Below are positions 9,128 through 17,121 of a stretch of DNA of 64,000 nt, in pieces. Where the stretch lies: the NCBI RefSeq assembly GCF_036014175.1, contig NZ_CP107917.1:5704001-5768000 (forward strand), read 5' to 3'. The DNA comes from Streptomyces sp. NBC_00443 (GTDB lineage: Bacteria > Actinomycetota > Actinomycetes > Streptomycetales > Streptomycetaceae). A program made the translations under genes and the position numbers. The notes below the pieces were generated by a model that saw only the letters and a program-made list of their open reading frames with translations, was not told the DNA's origin and did not search any database. Numbering within the stretch: position 1 is the first letter of the stretch; each line of letters opens with the position of its first letter.

Positions 9128-9718
9128 CTACGCGACGACCGGCTTGCCCGACAGCTCGACGCCCGCCGCGCGCATCTCCTCCAGCGCCCGGTCCGTGGTC
9201 TCCGAGGCCACCCCCGCGGTCAGATCCAGCAGCACCTGCGTACGGAAGCCCTCCCGCGCCGCGTCCAGCGCGGTCGCGCGCACACAGTGGTCCGTGGCGA
9301 TGCCCACCACGTCCACCTCCATGACCTCCCTGGCCCGCAGCCAGTCCGCCAGCCGCACCCCGTTCTCGTCGGCCCCCTCGAATCCGCTGTACGCCGCCGC
9401 GTACGCCCCCTTGTCGAACACGGCGTCGATCGCGCCGGACGCGACGGCGGGGGCGAAGTTCGGGTGGAAGCCGACACCCTCCGTGCCGGCGACGCAGTGC
9501 GCAGGCCAGGAGTGGGCGAAGTCGGGGTTGGTGGAGAAGTGACCGCCGGGGGCGATGTGGTGATCGCGGGTCGCCACGACGTGCTGGTAGCCCGACCCGG
9601 CCGCCTGTCCGATCAGCTCGGTGACGGCGGCGGCCACGTCGGCACCGCCGGCCACCGCGAGGCTGCCTCCCTCGCAGAAGTCGTTCTGCACATCTACGAC
9701 GATCAAGGCGCGGCGCAT
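9128..9718 (-). CDS. pncA: Nicotinamidase, isochorismatase fold
   Basis: A 196-residue cysteine hydrolase that converts nicotinamide to nicotinate plus ammonia in NAD salvage. Family features are visible: the catalytic Asp in VVDVQNDFCEGGSLAV near residue 9, the Lys in VFDKGAYAAAYSGF, and the cis-peptide and nucleophile Cys in VGIATDHCVRATALDA. The metal-site histidines lie in DHHIAPGGHF. It sits 3' of nicotinate phosphoribosyltransferase on the same strand, so successive salvage enzymes are neighbours: nicotinamide to nicotinate to NaMN. Confidence 0.93.
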   Translation of the reverse strand: MRRALIVVDVQNDFCEGGSLAVAGGADVAAAVTELIGQAAGSGYQHVVATRDHHIAPGGHFSTNPDFAHSWPAHCVAGTEGVGFHPNFAPAVASGAIDAVFDKGAYAAAYSGFEGADENGVRLADWLRAREVMEVDVVGIATDHCVRATALDAAREGFRTQVLLDLTAGVASETTDRALEEMRAAGVELSGKPVVA

Positions 9719-9854
9719 GGTCGGTGTCCTTCGCTTATGGACGCTGAGGTCGGGACGGTGAAAGCGTGCGGGCCCGGCCGTGAACCTCCGAGCCTAGAGA
9801 CTTCGGGTGCACTGCGGGAGGGGGCATGGAGTGAGCGCGCCGGGCGCACTCGCT

Positions 9855-11264
9855 TCACGACCCCGCCAGGCTCCCCGAGCGCCCGTTGACATACTCCGTC
9901 GGGATGACAGGTTCCCCGCGCGAGAGCTGCGTCGCGGACAGCGGCAGGTTCGCGCGAGCGGCGGTGTGCCGGTCCCGTACGACATCCAGCGGCTCGCGGG
10001 CCACCACGTCGCCGCCCTTGACCAGCTCGACCAGCAGCTGCCGGTCGGTGAGGGCGTCCGGAACCGGCCCGGTGCCGACGACCTCGGCCTCGGCGACGCC
10101 GTACTCGTCGAGGCGCCGGGCCGCCCACTTGCGGCCGCCGATGGAGGTCTTGCCGCCGCTGGACTTCTTCGCGACCGGCACCAGCGGTGCCATGGGGTCG
10201 GCGGACTCGGCGCGCGCGACCAGTTTGTAGACCATCGAGCAGGTCGGGTGCCCGGACCCGGTCACCAGCTGGGTGCCGACGCCGTACGCGTCCACCGGCG
10301 CGGCGGCCAGCGAGGCGATGGCGTACTCGTCCAGGTCGGAGGTCACGATGATCCTGGTGTCCGTCGCACCCAGCTCGTCCAGCTGCTGCCGGACCCGGTG
10401 CGCGACCAGCAGCAGGTCGCCCGAGTCGATCCGGACGGCGCCCAGCTCGGGCCCGGCGACCTCCACGGCCGTACGGACCGCCTCGGCCACGTCGTAGGTG
10501 TCCACGAGCAGCGTGGTGCCCCGGCCCATGGACTTCACCTGGGCCTGGAAGGCGTCCCGCTCCCGGTCGTGCAGCAGCGTGAAGGCGTGGGCACTGGTGC
10601 CGACGGTGGGGATGCCGTAGCGAAAGCCCGCGGCGAGGTCGGAGGTGGAGGTGAAGCCGCCGAGGTACGCGGCGCGCGAGGCGGCCACCGCGGCCAGCTC
10701 GTGGGTGCGCCGGGCGCCCATCTCGATGATCGGGCGCTCACCGGCGGCCGACGACATCCTGGAGGCGGCCGCGGCGATCGCGGAGTCGTGGTTGAGGATG
10801 GAGAGGATCACCGTCTCCAGCAGCACGCACTCGGCGAAGGTGCCCTCGACCCGCATGACCGGCGAGCCGGGGAAGTAGGCCTCGCCCTCGGGGTAGCCCC
10901 AGATGTCGCCGGAGAAGCGGTAGCCCGCGAGCCAGTCCAGGGTCTCCTCGTCGACGATCTTCCGCTCGCGCAGGAAGGCGAGGACGTCCGGGTCGAAGCA
11001 GAAGTTCTCGACGGCGTCCAGCACCCGGCCGGTGCCGGCCACGACGCCGTAGCGCCGCCCCTCGGGCAGCCGCCGGGTGAAGACCTCGAACACGCTCCGC
11101 CGCTCGGCGGTGCCCGCCTTCATGGCGGCCTGCAGCATCGTGAACTCGTACTGATCCGTGAAGAGCGCCGTCGAGGGAACGCCCACCCGTCGCCCACCAC
11201 CGCCCTGCTGAGGAAGCGCTTCGCGCCCTTCTTCTTCCGGCAGCCCAAGGTCCGCTGTGTTCAT
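9855..11264 (-). CDS. pncB: Nicotinate phosphoribosyltransferase
   Basis: A 469-residue enzyme that joins nicotinate to PRPP, with ATP, to make nicotinate mononucleotide. ATG 11264 (MNTADLGLP) is preferred; the longer open frame to 11495 is antisense to clpS. Family segments are STALFTDQYEFTMLQ near the N-terminus, GTSAHAFTLLHDRE with the functional His, IDSGDLLLVAHRVRQ, TSDLDEYAI and the glycine-rich YGVGTQLVTG phosphate loop. It lies just upstream of the nicotinamidase on the same strand, probably one transcription unit (gap 136 bp). It is divergent from clpS. Confidence 0.93.
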   Translation of the reverse strand: MNTADLGLPEEEGREALPQQGGGGRRVGVPSTALFTDQYEFTMLQAAMKAGTAERRSVFEVFTRRLPEGRRYGVVAGTGRVLDAVENFCFDPDVLAFLRERKIVDEETLDWLAGYRFSGDIWGYPEGEAYFPGSPVMRVEGTFAECVLLETVILSILNHDSAIAAAASRMSSAAGERPIIEMGARRTHELAAVAASRAAYLGGFTSTSDLAAGFRYGIPTVGTSAHAFTLLHDRERDAFQAQVKSMGRGTTLLVDTYDVAEAVRTAVEVAGPELGAVRIDSGDLLLVAHRVRQQLDELGATDTRIIVTSDLDEYAIASLAAAPVDAYGVGTQLVTGSGHPTCSMVYKLVARAESADPMAPLVPVAKKSSGGKTSIGGRKWAARRLDEYGVAEAEVVGTGPVPDALTDRQLLVELVKGGDVVAREPLDVVRDRHTAARANLPLSATQLSRGEPVIPTEYVNGRSGSLAGS

Positions 11265-11373
11265 GGCAAGGAATGGTACCCCCATCTCGTCAGTTTGACG
11301 ATTTGTGGGGTGGACGTCACAACGGGCGCGCCTGCGCAGCCCGTTTGTGCGACCACCCCCCTGCGGTGGCAGC

Positions 11374-11691
11374 ATGGGCACTGTGACGTCACCCGCTCCC
11401 CTAGAGATCGAACGCACCGAGTCGGCGGAGGAGGTCTTCGCCGTCCCCGAGCCGGACGTCCCCTGGGTCACCATCGTCCACAACGACCCGGTCAACCTGA
11501 TGAGCTATGTGACCTACGTCTTCCAGTCGTACTTCGGCTACACCAAGGACAAGGCCACCAAGCTCATGCTCGACGTCCACCACAAGGGCCGGGCGGTCGT
11601 CTCCAGCGGCAGTCGCGAGGAGATGGAGCGCGACGTGCAGGCCATGCACGGCTACGGTCTGTGGGCCACCCTCCAGCAGGACCGCAAATGA
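11374..11691 (+). CDS. clpS: ATP-dependent Clp protease adaptor ClpS
   Basis: A 105-residue adaptor that delivers N-degron substrates to the ClpA/ClpC-type unfoldase. The core VTIVHNDPVNLMSYVTYVF carries the conserved N-end residue pocket with Asn-Asp, and HHKGRAVV and MERDVQAMHGYGLWATLQ complete the domain. The start is ATG 11374; GTG 11383 is an alternative. It is followed 56 bp downstream by a DUF2017 gene, an arrangement usual in actinobacteria, and is divergent from pncB. Confidence 0.92.
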   Translation: MGTVTSPAPLEIERTESAEEVFAVPEPDVPWVTIVHNDPVNLMSYVTYVFQSYFGYTKDKATKLMLDVHHKGRAVVSSGSREEMERDVQAMHGYGLWATLQQDRK

Positions 11692-11747
11692 CCGCTCGCG
11701 TGCACCCCCGGAACCACCGACAGGACCGGAAGTAGCGAATCTCCTCC

Positions 11748-12356
11748 ATGCCAGGAACCTTCGAACCGCTCCCCGGCGGCGGTGCGGCCGTCGCCCTCGA
11801 CGACGTCGAGATCTCCATCATCCGGTCGCTGGCCGTCCAGCTCCTGGAGCTCATCGGCCCCGGCCCCGCCGAGGACGCCCCCGACGACCCGCTCGCCGAG
11901 CTGTTCAACGACGGGCCGAGCGAACCGCCCGCCGACCCGGTCCTCAAGCGCCTCTTCCCGGACGCCTACGGCGACCCCGACGGCACCCCGCAGGCCAAGG
12001 AGGCCGAGGAGCAGCGGGCGTACTCCGCGGAGTTCCGCCGCTACACCGAGAACGACCTGCGCGCCGGCAAGCGCGACAACGCGCTCACGGTGGTCCGCTG
12101 CCTGGACGGGCTCAGCACCGCCTCCGCCGGTGAGGGGGGTGCGGTGCTCAAGCTCTCCGTCGAGGAGTCCCAGCAGTGGCTCAGTGCCCTCAACGACCTG
12201 CGCCTGGCCATCGGCTCCCGCCTGGACATCGCCGACGAGGACGACACCGACCTGCTCTACCGGCTCCCGGACGAGGACCCGCGCAAGCCGATGGTGATGG
12301 CGTATCTGTGGCTGGGCGGTCTCCAGGAGACGCTGGTCGCCACGCTGATGCCGTAA
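11748..12356 (+). CDS. DUF2017 domain protein
   Basis: A 202-residue acidic soluble protein starting at ATG 11748 (MPGTFEPLPGG). The DUF2017 pattern is recognisable: VALDDVEISIIRSLAVQLLELI near the start, LKRLFPDAY, EFRRYTENDLRAGKRDN in the middle and AYLWLGGLQETLVATLMP at the end. Function is unknown, but the gene is habitually next to clpS in actinobacteria and may act with Clp proteolysis; that link is inferred from neighbourhood only. A hairpin terminator follows at 12437. Confidence 0.85.
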   Translation: MPGTFEPLPGGGAAVALDDVEISIIRSLAVQLLELIGPGPAEDAPDDPLAELFNDGPSEPPADPVLKRLFPDAYGDPDGTPQAKEAEEQRAYSAEFRRYTENDLRAGKRDNALTVVRCLDGLSTASAGEGGAVLKLSVEESQQWLSALNDLRLAIGSRLDIADEDDTDLLYRLPDEDPRKPMVMAYLWLGGLQETLVATLMP

Positions 12357-12696
12357 ATTGCGACGCTTCTGTAGTCATATGTGACGGTTCTGCGTTCGCT
12401 CAGCGGACGCTCAAATCCGGATAACGATCATGTCACCGCCGCCACCCACCTTGGGGGGCGGCGCTCTTTTTGTCCGGTTCTTCTTGTGCGATGCGCCACA
12501 TGTCCTTTAGCCGATCACTGTGACGGCCGTGATAAATCTTCACGACGCCCGGCGAACACCACCCGAATGTTCGGCCGGGTGCGCCACGTGACCGACGGAT
12601 CGTCGGTCAGGCACAGCTCCAGCAATCCGGGGGGATCGAGACCCGATCCGAGGCCGACGAAGGTCCCGGGTCGGCATGGAGAAAGGCGCATTACAC
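12357..12696. other. Intergenic region before the amino-acid permease
   Basis: About 340 bp with no supportable gene. It holds the DUF2017 terminator (12437-12471) and then probably the permease promoter and leader. No riboswitch-like conserved core was recognised. Confidence 0.5.
12437..12471 (+). terminator. Hairpin and T-run after DUF2017 gene
   Basis: CGCCGCC pairs with GGCGGCG across an inner CCC/GGG, followed by TCTTTTT. It lies about 80 bp past the DUF2017 stop. Confidence 0.7.
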
Positions 12697-14136
12697 ATGA
12701 CCTCTTCGAAGGTCACTGACGCGACGGCCACGGGTGCCCCGGAAGAGGGGTACGAGCGAGGCCTCGGCAGCCGTCAGGTCCAGATGATCGCCATCGGCGG
12801 CGCCATCGGTGTCGGGCTGTTCATGGGTGCCGGAGCGAACATCGCCAAGGCCGGCCCCAGCATCATCCTCATGTACGCCCTCGCGGGCGTCGTCATCTTC
12901 TTCATCATGCGGGCCCTGGGCGAGCTGCTCCTCTACCGCCCCGTCTCCGGCTCCTTCGCCGAGTACGCCCGCGAATTCCTCGGCCCGTTCTTCGGGTTCG
13001 TCACGGGCTGGACTTACTGGCTCATGTGGGTGGTCACCGGCATGGCCGAGCTCACGGCCGCCGCGATCTACATCCACTTCTGGTTCCCCGAGATCCCGCA
13101 GTGGGTCAGCGCCCTGGTGTTCCTGGTGGTGCTCTTCGGCGTCAACCTGATCTCCGTCAAGATCTTCGGCGAGGTCGAGTTCTGGTTCTCGATGATCAAG
13201 GTCACGGCCATCATCGGCATGATCGTCATCGGCCTCGGCGTGCTCACCCTCGGCTTCTCCGACGCCGGTGACACCGCCACCGTCTCCAACCTCTGGTCGC
13301 ACGACGGCTTCTTCCCGAACGGCATCGGCTCCAGCCTGATGACGCTCCAGGGCGTCATGTTCGCCTACCTCGCCGTCGAGCTCGTCGGCGTCACCGCGGG
13401 CGAGTCCGAGAACCCTGAGAAGACCCTGCCCAAGGCCATCAACACCCTGCCCTGGCGCATCATCGTCTTCTACGTCGGCGCGCTGCTGGTGATCCTCTCC
13501 GTCGTCAAGTGGACCGAGTTCTCCGCGGGCGAGAGCCCGTTCGTCCACGCGTTCGGCAAGATCGGCATCCCGCTCGCCGCGGGCATCGTCAACTTCGTGG
13601 TGCTCACCGCGGCCCTGTCGTCCTGCAACTCCGGCATGTACTCGACCGGCCGCATGCTGCGCGACCTCGCCTCCAACAGCGAGGCCCCGCAGGCGTTCGG
13701 CAGGCTCAACGCCCGCAAGACGCCCGCCTTCGGCATCTCGGTGTCCGTGGCGCTGATGGGCATCGGCGTCGTGCTGAACTACGTCGTCCCGGAGAAGGCG
13801 TTCCTCTACGTCACCTCCGTCGCCACCGCGGCAGGCATCTGGACCTGGATGATGATCCTCGTCAGCCACATCCGCTACCGCGCCGCCGTCGACGCGGGCC
13901 GACTGCGCGCCTCGTCCTTCCCCGCCCCCGGCGGGGCGATCTTCAGCTGGGTCGCGCTCCTCTTCCTCATCGGCGTGACCTTCATGATCGCGTACGACAA
14001 GGACGCGCGGGTCTGCCTGTACGTCGCGGCCGGCTGGGCCGTCGCCCTGGCCGTCGGCTGGCGGATCCTCAAGAGCCGCAACCCGCAGATCGCCGCTCGC
14101 GGCGGCGACGAGCCCGAACTCGAAAAGGTCGGCTAG
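12697..14136 (+). CDS. Amino-acid permease, CycA-like (APC superfamily)
   Basis: A membrane transporter of about 479 residues with about 12 hydrophobic helices. ATG 12697 is preferred to ATG 12676 because GGAGAAAGG lies ~10 nt upstream of it. The first helix carries IGGAIGVGLFMGAGANI. FFGFVTGWTYWLMWVVTGMAE, FGEVEFWFSMIKV and VELVGVTAGESENPEK closely match E. coli CycA (D-serine/D-alanine/glycine) and related amino-acid:proton symporters. The actual substrate cannot be fixed from sequence; other AAT-family amino acids are possible. It is monocistronic. Confidence 0.85.
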   Translation: MTSSKVTDATATGAPEEGYERGLGSRQVQMIAIGGAIGVGLFMGAGANIAKAGPSIILMYALAGVVIFFIMRALGELLLYRPVSGSFAEYAREFLGPFFGFVTGWTYWLMWVVTGMAELTAAAIYIHFWFPEIPQWVSALVFLVVLFGVNLISVKIFGEVEFWFSMIKVTAIIGMIVIGLGVLTLGFSDAGDTATVSNLWSHDGFFPNGIGSSLMTLQGVMFAYLAVELVGVTAGESENPEKTLPKAINTLPWRIIVFYVGALLVILSVVKWTEFSAGESPFVHAFGKIGIPLAAGIVNFVVLTAALSSCNSGMYSTGRMLRDLASNSEAPQAFGRLNARKTPAFGISVSVALMGIGVVLNYVVPEKAFLYVTSVATAAGIWTWMMILVSHIRYRAAVDAGRLRASSFPAPGGAIFSWVALLFLIGVTFMIAYDKDARVCLYVAAGWAVALAVGWRILKSRNPQIAARGGDEPELEKVG

Positions 14137-14187
14137 GCGCTTCGCTGAGGGGGCCGCGAGGTCATTGCCGCGGAAGGCCGTCGGTTG

Positions 14188-14231
14188 TCTGCGGCTTCGC
14201 TGTGGCTGGTCGCGCAGTTCCCCGCGCCCCT
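14188..14231 (+). repeat. Dispersed intergenic repeat, copy 2 (short)
   Basis: CTGCGGCTTCG, then GTGGCTGGTCGCGC, then CCCCGCGCCCCT. This shares its ends with the copies at 9022-9094 and 22588-22669 but lacks their central hairpin. It is intergenic, after the permease gene. Confidence 0.5.
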
Positions 14232-14381
14232 AGCGGCGCTGCCGAGCAGCCTTTCCCAGGACGTCCCGCCGTCGGGAGCCCACGTGGCGCGCCCGACGGC
14301 TGCCGCTCAGGGCGTCCGGCATATGGGCCGCTCCGTACCATCCCTCGGTACGGAGCGGCCCCTCTGTTTATCCTGACGAGC

Positions 14382-14804
14382 ATGCTGACCATCACCCAGG
14401 CCCTCGTCGACCAGATCGTCGCCCATGCGCGCAAGGACCACCCCGACGAGGCGTGCGGCGTCGTGGCGGGCCCGGCGGGCACGGACCGCCCCGAGCGCTT
14501 CATCCCGATGCTGAACGCGGCGATGTCGCCCACCTTCTACGAGTTCGACTCGGGCGACCTGCTCAGGCTCTACCGCGAGATGGACGACCGCGACGAGGAG
14601 CCGGTGGTCATCTACCACTCCCACACCGCCACCGAGGCCTACCCCTCGCGCACCGACATCTCCTACGCCAACGAGCCCGGTGCGCACTACGTCCTGGTCT
14701 CCACCGCCGACACCGACGGCCTCGGCGACTTCCAGTTCCGCTCCTTCCGGATCGTCGACGGCGAGGTGGCGGAGGAGGAGGTCAAGGTCGTCGAGGCGTA
14801 CTGA
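14382..14804 (+). CDS. mec: JAMM/MPN+ metallopeptidase Mec (CysO-cleaving)
   Basis: A 140-residue zinc peptidase of the JAB1/MPN/Mov34 class. The JAMM signature is complete: Glu in DEACGVVAG, then HSH followed by Ser and Asp in YHSHTATEAYPSRTD. In mycobacteria Mec hydrolyses the CysO-cysteine adduct to release cysteine. The downstream leader peptide, cysO and cysM on the same strand support that role. The local CysO ends in GG plus two residues, so this enzyme may also trim the carrier precursor. The start is ATG 14382. Confidence 0.9.
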   Translation: MLTITQALVDQIVAHARKDHPDEACGVVAGPAGTDRPERFIPMLNAAMSPTFYEFDSGDLLRLYREMDDRDEEPVVIYHSHTATEAYPSRTDISYANEPGAHYVLVSTADTDGLGDFQFRSFRIVDGEVAEEEVKVVEAY

Positions 14805-14926
14805 GCCGGGCGGACCGCAGCTCGCTGAGCGGGTCTGAGCAGCGCCGTCTCACTCCGCGGCCGTAAAGCGTCCGCGATGTGGGATCACATTCCAAAAGCC
14901 GGACCGGGAATCGATACGATGACCCC

Positions 14927-15022
14927 ATGGTTTTCCACGACGTGAGCGAAAAGACGCCGGGCATGCTGCTCGTGGCGCGGCTGCACGTCGACCTGTGCAG
15001 GCTCGCCAGCGCCATCTGTTGA
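14927..15022 (+). CDS. 31-aa putative cysteine-responsive leader peptide
   Basis: A short ORF from ATG 14927 to TGA 15022, ending in RLHVDLCRLASAIC, with Cys as the last residue and another five residues after Val-Asp. Such short Arg/His-Val-Asp-Leu...Cys peptides are widespread ahead of actinobacterial sulfur and cysteine genes and are annotated as putative leader peptides. Here it sits between mec and cysO, ending 114 bp before the cysO start. It probably senses Cys-tRNA through ribosome stalling at the terminal Cys codon. The regulatory mechanism is inferred, not seen. Confidence 0.7.
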   Translation: MVFHDVSEKTPGMLLVARLHVDLCRLASAIC

Positions 15023-15136
15023 CGCTGCCCCTGCCGCCGTACGGCCGTGAGCCGCGGCGCCTCACACGCACCACCCCCGCTGTACTTGCGCTGCCGCGCG
15101 CCCCCGACTGACTACTCCCGACAGGAGCCCTGAGCC

Positions 15137-15415
15137 ATGGCCATCGAGGTCCGCATCCCGACCATCCTCCGCACCTACACCGACGGTCAGAAGGCGGTGG
15201 AGGGCAGCGGTGGCACCCTCGCCGACCTGTTCTCCGACCTCGAGAGCCGGCACGCGGGGATCCACGCCCGCATCGTGGACGACGGCCAGCTGCGCCGCTT
15301 CGTCAACGTCTACCTGAACGACGAGGACGTCCGCTTCCTCGACGGCATCAACACCAAACTCGCCGACGGCGACAACGTCACGATCCTGCCGGCCGTGGCC
15401 GGCGGTATGGCCTGA
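15137..15415 (+). CDS. cysO: CysO-type sulfur carrier protein (MoaD/ThiS fold)
   Basis: A 92-residue ubiquitin-fold sulfur carrier. It resembles M. tuberculosis CysO throughout (IPTILRTYTDGQK, RFVNVYLNDEDVRF, LADGDNVTILPAVAGG). The chain ends GGMA rather than GG, so two residues must be removed before the terminal glycine can become a thiocarboxylate; the adjacent Mec is the obvious candidate protease. It is followed by cysM after 5 bp, indicating tight co-translation. ATG 15137 has AGGAG about 10 nt upstream. Confidence 0.93.
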   Translation: MAIEVRIPTILRTYTDGQKAVEGSGGTLADLFSDLESRHAGIHARIVDDGQLRRFVNVYLNDEDVRFLDGINTKLADGDNVTILPAVAGGMA

Positions 15416-15420
15416 TCCGA

Positions 15421-16371
15421 ATGCGATACGACTCCGCGCTCGCCGCGGTGGGCAACACCCCTCTGGTGCGCCTGCCGCGGTTGTCGCCGTCCGAGGACGT
15501 CCGCATCTGGGCCAAGCTGGAGGACCGTAACCCCACCGGCTCGGTCAAGGACCGCCCGGCCCTGCACATGATCGAGCAGGCGGAGAAGGACGGCCGCCTC
15601 ACTCCCGGCTGCACGATCCTGGAGCCGACCAGCGGCAACACCGGCATCTCCCTGGCGATGGCGGCGAAGCTCAAGGGCTACCGGATCGTGTGCGTGATGC
15701 CCGAGAACACCTCGCAGGAGCGCCGGGACCTGCTCGCCATGTGGGGTGCGGAGATCATCTCCAGCCCCGCCGCGGGCGGCTCCAACACCGCCGTACGGGT
15801 CGCCAAGGAGCTGTCCGCCGAGCACCCCGACTGGGTGATGCTCTACCAGTACGGCAACCCCGACAACGCGGGCGCCCACTACGCCACGACCGGCCCGGAG
15901 ATCCTCGCCGACCTCCCGTCGGTCACCCACTTCGTCGCCGGCCTCGGCACCACGGGCACCCTGATGGGGGTCGGCCGCTACCTGCGCGAGCACAAGCCGG
16001 GCGTGAAGATCGTCGCCGCGGAACCCCGCTACGACGATCTCGTCTACGGCCTGCGCAACCTCGACGAGGGCTTCGTACCCGAGCTCTACGACGCCTCCGT
16101 CCTGACCACCCGCTTCTCGGTCGGCTCGGCCGACGCGGTCACCCGCACCCGCGAGCTGCTCCAGCAGGAGGGCATCTTCGCGGGCGTCTCCACCGGAGCC
16201 GCCCTGCACGCGGCGATCGGCGTGGGCAACAAGGCCCTGAAGGCGGGCGAGAGCGCGGACATCGTGTTCGTCGTCGCCGACGGCGGCTGGAAGTACCTCT
16301 CGACCGGCGTCTACACCGCGAAGACGACCGAAGAGGCCATCGAGACGCTCCAGGGGCAGCTCTGGGCGTGA
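15421..16371 (+). CDS. cysM: Cysteine synthase CysM, PLP-dependent
   Basis: A 316-residue fold-type II PLP enzyme. The Schiff-base Lys lies in NPTGSVKDRPA near residue 43, the substrate loop is TSGNTGIS, and the phosphate-binding glycine loop is GLGTTGTLMGVGR. With CysO next to it, it is expected to use O-phosphoserine and the CysO thiocarboxylate, the mycobacterial CysM route, rather than O-acetylserine and sulfide. The C-terminal stretch TTEEAIETLQGQLWA is like that of mycobacterial CysM. Confidence 0.93.
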   Translation: MRYDSALAAVGNTPLVRLPRLSPSEDVRIWAKLEDRNPTGSVKDRPALHMIEQAEKDGRLTPGCTILEPTSGNTGISLAMAAKLKGYRIVCVMPENTSQERRDLLAMWGAEIISSPAAGGSNTAVRVAKELSAEHPDWVMLYQYGNPDNAGAHYATTGPEILADLPSVTHFVAGLGTTGTLMGVGRYLREHKPGVKIVAAEPRYDDLVYGLRNLDEGFVPELYDASVLTTRFSVGSADAVTRTRELLQQEGIFAGVSTGAALHAAIGVGNKALKAGESADIVFVVADGGWKYLSTGVYTAKTTEEAIETLQGQLWA

Positions 16372-16434
16372 GCCGGTCGGCACGACCTGCCGGCTCGGGG
16401 TCCGCGAGGCCCTGACGGGGCGAGTGACGGCGCC

Positions 16435-16899
16435 CTATGTGGCGAGGTGACGGACCTGGTCCCAGACGACCGGGTCCATCACCCCCACCCGCCGCCGGAA
16501 GTCCGACACCGGGACGTCCCGCAGTTCGCCCGTCTCCAGGAAGCTCGCCCGCCCACGCGCGTCCCCGACCGAGCCCGGCGGCAGCGGAATGACGCCGTAC
16601 CGCTCGTCGCGGTACTTACTGGTGATCTTCGCGACCGTGACCCGCTTCCCCCGCACCGCGAGCACCAGACAGGGCCGGTCCTTGGCGCCCGGCCCGTCCT
16701 CGTAGGGCACATTCGCCCACCAGATCTCCGCGGGCTCGGGACGAGCGGTGGTGCGCCCCCGCGTACGTCCCCCGGGCCGCCCCGGCGGCCGGGTCCGCCG
16801 CCCCTCGGGCCGCCGTCCGCGCCCCCACCCGTCCACGAGCGTGGCGACGAGCGCGAGCAGTACCACCGCCGCGAGGGCGAGCCACCAGGACGTGTCCAT
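16435..16899 (-). CDS. Membrane-anchored PemK/MazF-like protein
   Basis: A 154-residue protein from ATG 16899 (GTG 16905 is possible). Residues ~4-24 are a hydrophobic helix, followed by an Arg/Pro/Gly-rich linker to about 55. A PemK/MazF fold follows: EIWWANVPYEDG, DRPCLVLAVRGKRVTVAKITSK and RVGVMDPVVWDQVRHLAT. Soluble MazF toxins are sequence-specific RNases usually paired with an antitoxin. No antitoxin gene adjoins this one, and it sits between housekeeping genes, so it may not work as a classical toxin. It is convergent with cysM. Confidence 0.8.
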   Translation of the reverse strand: MDTSWWLALAAVVLLALVATLVDGWGRGRRPEGRRTRPPGRPGGRTRGRTTARPEPAEIWWANVPYEDGPGAKDRPCLVLAVRGKRVTVAKITSKYRDERYGVIPLPPGSVGDARGRASFLETGELRDVPVSDFRRRVGVMDPVVWDQVRHLAT

Positions 16900-17121
16900 G
16901 GGCACGAAGGTACCGGCGCGCGCCCACTCCGCGCGCCGTCACTTCCGCCTCATGCTCCCCGCATCCAGCCGAACGCGTGACACCACAGGTGAGTTCGCCC
17001 ACAACAGCCCTTGGCGGAGGAGCGACCAAAGGTTTTGCGCCTTACGCTCGACAAACCGCACGACCCCCGACGCCCAAACTTCTCGACCTTCTCATTTTCC
17101 GCCAGCGGAGGTTTCTGTTTC

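Noticed and set aside
9855..11495. Longer start for nicotinate phosphoribosyltransferase at 11495
   Set aside because: The extension is antisense to clpS and unlike the family N-terminus; ATG 11264 fits.
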